Source: Halorubrum coriense DSM 10284
Lineage (GTDB): Archaea > Halobacteriota > Halobacteria > Halobacteriales > Haloferacaceae
Direction of reading: 5' to 3'
NCBI RefSeq assembly: GCF_000337035.1
Contig: NZ_AOJL01000020.1
Location: forward strand, 37,563 to 101,562
DNA length: 64,000 nt
Shown piece after piece: positions 62,278-64,000 of the stretch. Both the position numbers and the translations under genes were made by a program. Every line of letters starts with the position of its first letter. Position 1 is the first letter of the stretch. The notes under the pieces are model-generated. The model was given only the letters and a program-made list of their open reading frames with translations. It made no database searches and was not told the DNA's origin.

Positions 62278-63267
62278 TTATAAAAGAACGCGCTCCAAGG
62301 CGACGACCGTCCCGCCGTCGGCGTCCGGGTCGCCGACGACTCGCCCGAGACAGACCGCGGTGCCGTCCGGCGTGAAGCACGCGGCGAGCGGCGGGTCAGG
62401 GTCGGCGTCACCGTCGGTCGGCGCGTCGTCGCTGACCGCCGTCGGAAGCGCCGCGTCGTCGACGTCGAGCACACCCGGCGCGTACACCGGCGCGCCGGTC
62501 GCGACGTTGCGGGCGGCGGAGCGCGCGACCGTCACCGCTGGGAGGTGCGTCAGCGCGTCCTCCGCCGGGCGGACCACCTCGCGTAGCGCTTCCTCGTCGC
62601 CGTCCTCGGCCCACGCGAGCGCGTCCACGAGGTCCTGAAGCGCGTCGAGGTCGCGGTCGTCGAACGGGTCGGTGGCGCTGCGCCGGAGGTGCCCCATGTG
62701 CGCGCCGATACCCGCCGCGAGCCCGATATCGTGACACAGCTTCCGCACGTACGTCCCCGACTCGCAGCGGATCCGGAGGAGCGCCCGTCGGTCGGCGACC
62801 TCCAGCAGGTCCAGCTCGTGGATCGTCCGCGTGCGGAGCCGGCGGCTCACGGCGCTCTTCCGCGGCGGCTTCTGGTAGATCGGGCCCTCGAACTCCGCGA
62901 CCACTTCGCGGAAGTCGGACGGCGGCGGCCCGTGGAGCTCCAGCACCGCGACGTACTCCTTCGCGCCCTCGAGGAACACCTGCGCCATGCGCGTCGCGTC
63001 CCCGGTCAGCGTGGGGAGACAGCCGGTGACCTTCGGGTCCAGCGTGCCCGAGTGAGCGACGCCGCCGGTCGGCGGGCCCTCGGGGTCGAGCGCGGCGAGC
63101 GTCTCGTCGATCGCGTCGCGCACCCACGCCGACACCTGATGGGAGGAGGGACCGGCGGGCTTGTCGAGGTTGACGACGCCGAACCGCAGCAGCTCCGGGA
63201 CCGACCGCTCGCCGGGCGGGGCCCTGAGCGGGTCGGCGTCGGTGTCGGTGTCGGAAGCGTCTGTCAT
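62278..63267 (-). CDS. cbf5: tRNA/rRNA pseudouridine synthase Cbf5 (TruB/dyskerin family)
   Basis: 329 aa. Catalytic loop HSGTLDPKVTG with Asp77; GVVNLDKPAGPSSHQVSAWV at the N-terminus; a PUA-like domain at the C-terminus (from ~240). Works with H/ACA guide RNAs or alone on tRNA. Starts 20 nt after the cmk stop, so one operon. Confidence 0.92.
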   Translation of the reverse strand: MTDASDTDTDADPLRAPPGERSVPELLRFGVVNLDKPAGPSSHQVSAWVRDAIDETLAALDPEGPPTGGVAHSGTLDPKVTGCLPTLTGDATRMAQVFLEGAKEYVAVLELHGPPPSDFREVVAEFEGPIYQKPPRKSAVSRRLRTRTIHELDLLEVADRRALLRIRCESGTYVRKLCHDIGLAAGIGAHMGHLRRSATDPFDDRDLDALQDLVDALAWAEDGDEEALREVVRPAEDALTHLPAVTVARSAARNVATGAPVYAPGVLDVDDAALPTAVSDDAPTDGDADPDPPLAACFTPDGTAVCLGRVVGDPDADGGTVVALERVLL

Positions 63268-63286
63268 GCGGGAGTCGGTTGCGGAA

Positions 63287-63865
63287 TCAGAAGTCGTACA
63301 CGACGCCCTCGACCGGGGACTTCCCCTCGTCGTCGGCGGGGTCGTACGCCTCGACGGTCGCGACGAGGACGTCGAGGAAGCGCTCGGGGCCCCAGCGGGC
63401 GGTGTTGTACGCGGCGTCGTAGATCGAGAGGTCCTCGATGTCGATCTCGTAGTACTCTCGGTACCGCTTGCGCTCGGAGGCCTCGCGGCGCTTCGTCTCC
63501 GTCCGCGCGCGGTCGACGCCCTTCGCTTCGCGCTCGGCGATCCGCTCGGCGCGGACCGACAGCGGCGCGTCGAACCAGAACCGGAAGTCGGCGTGTTCGG
63601 CCGCGAGCCAGCCGGCGAGCCGCGATTCGAGGACGACGTCGTCGCGCTCGACGGCGATCTCGCGGAGCCGGCGGTCGAGGTCGCGGTCGATCTGCGGGTC
63701 CTCCTCGGCGAACTCGTTGAACTCGACCGGCGTCATGTCGCGTTCGGCGGCCATCTCGCGGAAGATGTCGCCGCCGGAGACGTGCCCGAGCCCGAGCGCG
63801 TCTGCCAGTTGGACGGCGTTGGTGCTCTTCCCGCTCCCTGGCGGGCCGGAGACGGTGATCAACAT
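63287..63865 (-). CDS. cmk: cytidylate kinase
   Basis: 192 aa, archaeal-type single-domain kinase. P-loop GPPGSGKST (residues 7-15), [16 protein letters not shown], and the C-terminal [12 protein letters not shown]. Phosphorylates CMP/dCMP. First gene of the cmk-cbf5 operon. Confidence 0.92.
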   Translation of the reverse strand: MLITVSGPPGSGKSTNAVQLADALGLGHVSGGDIFREMAAERDMTPVEFNEFAEEDPQIDRDLDRRLREIAVERDDVVLESRLAGWLAAEHADFRFWFDAPLSVRAERIAEREAKGVDRARTETKRREASERKRYREYYEIDIEDLSIYDAAYNTARWGPERFLDVLVATVEAYDPADDEGKSPVEGVVYDF

Positions 63866-63959
63866 ATCACCAATCCGCGGGTGCCGTTCAAAACGGTTGT
63901 CGTTCCGCGGCGGGTAGCGTTGCGATAAGGAATGAGGCGGTCAAAAGATCGAGTGCTCT

Positions 63960-64000
63960 ATGCTCAACTTCGACCGCCTCAGCGGCGATAGCAGTTGTAT
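63960..64000 (+). CDS. possible start of an IS6-like transposase, cut by the window
   Basis: The frame opens MLNFDRLSGDSSC and runs to the window end. Haloarchaeal IS6-type transposases often begin M-x4-RLSG..., so this is suggestive only. GAGGCGGTC (63934-63942) is inverted as GACCGCCTC (63972-63980) around the start. Confidence 0.3.
   Translation, partial: MLNFDRLSGDSSC

Noticed and set aside
1..64000. CRISPR array, rRNA, prophage or replication origin
   Set aside because: No regularly spaced repeats, rRNA sequence, phage genes or Orc1/Cdc6 gene were seen.

Overview
The window is a high-GC stretch of a haloarchaeal chromosome, most likely Halorubrum or a close relative (genus is inference). 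The predicted proteins are strongly acidic. Haloarchaea-typical families are present: a CetZ tubulin, a HalOD1 protein, DUF2150, DUF5814, an archaeal RFC large subunit, Cbf5 without a partner ribosomal operon, and a type IV pilin with the archaeal class III leader. Many genes have a TATA-like box 25-28 nt before the start codon, which is the leaderless architecture. No phage module, CRISPR array or replication origin was seen. Mobile signals are limited to a partial tRNA-His duplication at 46849-47032 and a possible transposase start at the right edge.

Layout. 1-5000: a Na+/H+ antiporter fused to a TrkA regulator, a CBS protein with a HEPN-like tail, and a TetR regulator whose probable operator occurs twice, once before its own operon and once before a HalOD1 gene. 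4700-8200: an exported PhoX-like protein with a cohesin-like domain and a terminal dockerin, beside a small anchored protein with the same cohesin-like domain. 8400-16600: DsrE, CinA-type, membrane, CetZ, penicillin acylase, cupin and coiled-coil genes. 16700-19800: a small Cys protein, a HAD-like protein, a ParB-like protein and an alkaline-phosphatase-superfamily hydrolase. 19940-23008: a tight four-gene operon of GTP cyclohydrolase III (ArfA type), an MDR oxidoreductase, a 6-pyruvoyl-tetrahydropterin-synthase-like protein and a SAM methyltransferase. This is the best candidate for an uncharacterised pathway.

23300-35800: housekeeping and conserved genes (TatD, DUF2150, DUF456, DUF63, UspA, DUF547, peroxiredoxin, UbiA), a solitary D12-class adenine methylase, an FAD protein, an OFA-type MFS transporter, a methyltransferase and a pirin. 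36400-38910: an AspA/AstE-type zinc hydrolase divergent from a RimK ATP-grasp ligase fused to a RimB-like aspartic protease domain. 39000-47700: an RHH regulator, an AlkA glycosylase, a FadB-type fusion, a structured intergenic RNA candidate, aspartate-semialdehyde dehydrogenase, an MBL hydrolase, a GIY-YIG-like protein, tRNA-His and DUF5814.

47800-64000: a MATE exporter behind an 18-bp perfect palindrome and a 30-codon upstream ORF, heme A synthase, a polar amino-acid ABC transporter, a zinc alcohol dehydrogenase, a histidine kinase, RFC large subunit, a pilin, a ComEC-like metallo-hydrolase with DUF3006, an M42 peptidase, tRNA-Pro(GGG), a second AspA-like protein, Cbf5 and cytidylate kinase. 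The gene calls rest on reading motifs by eye. No homology search was run.
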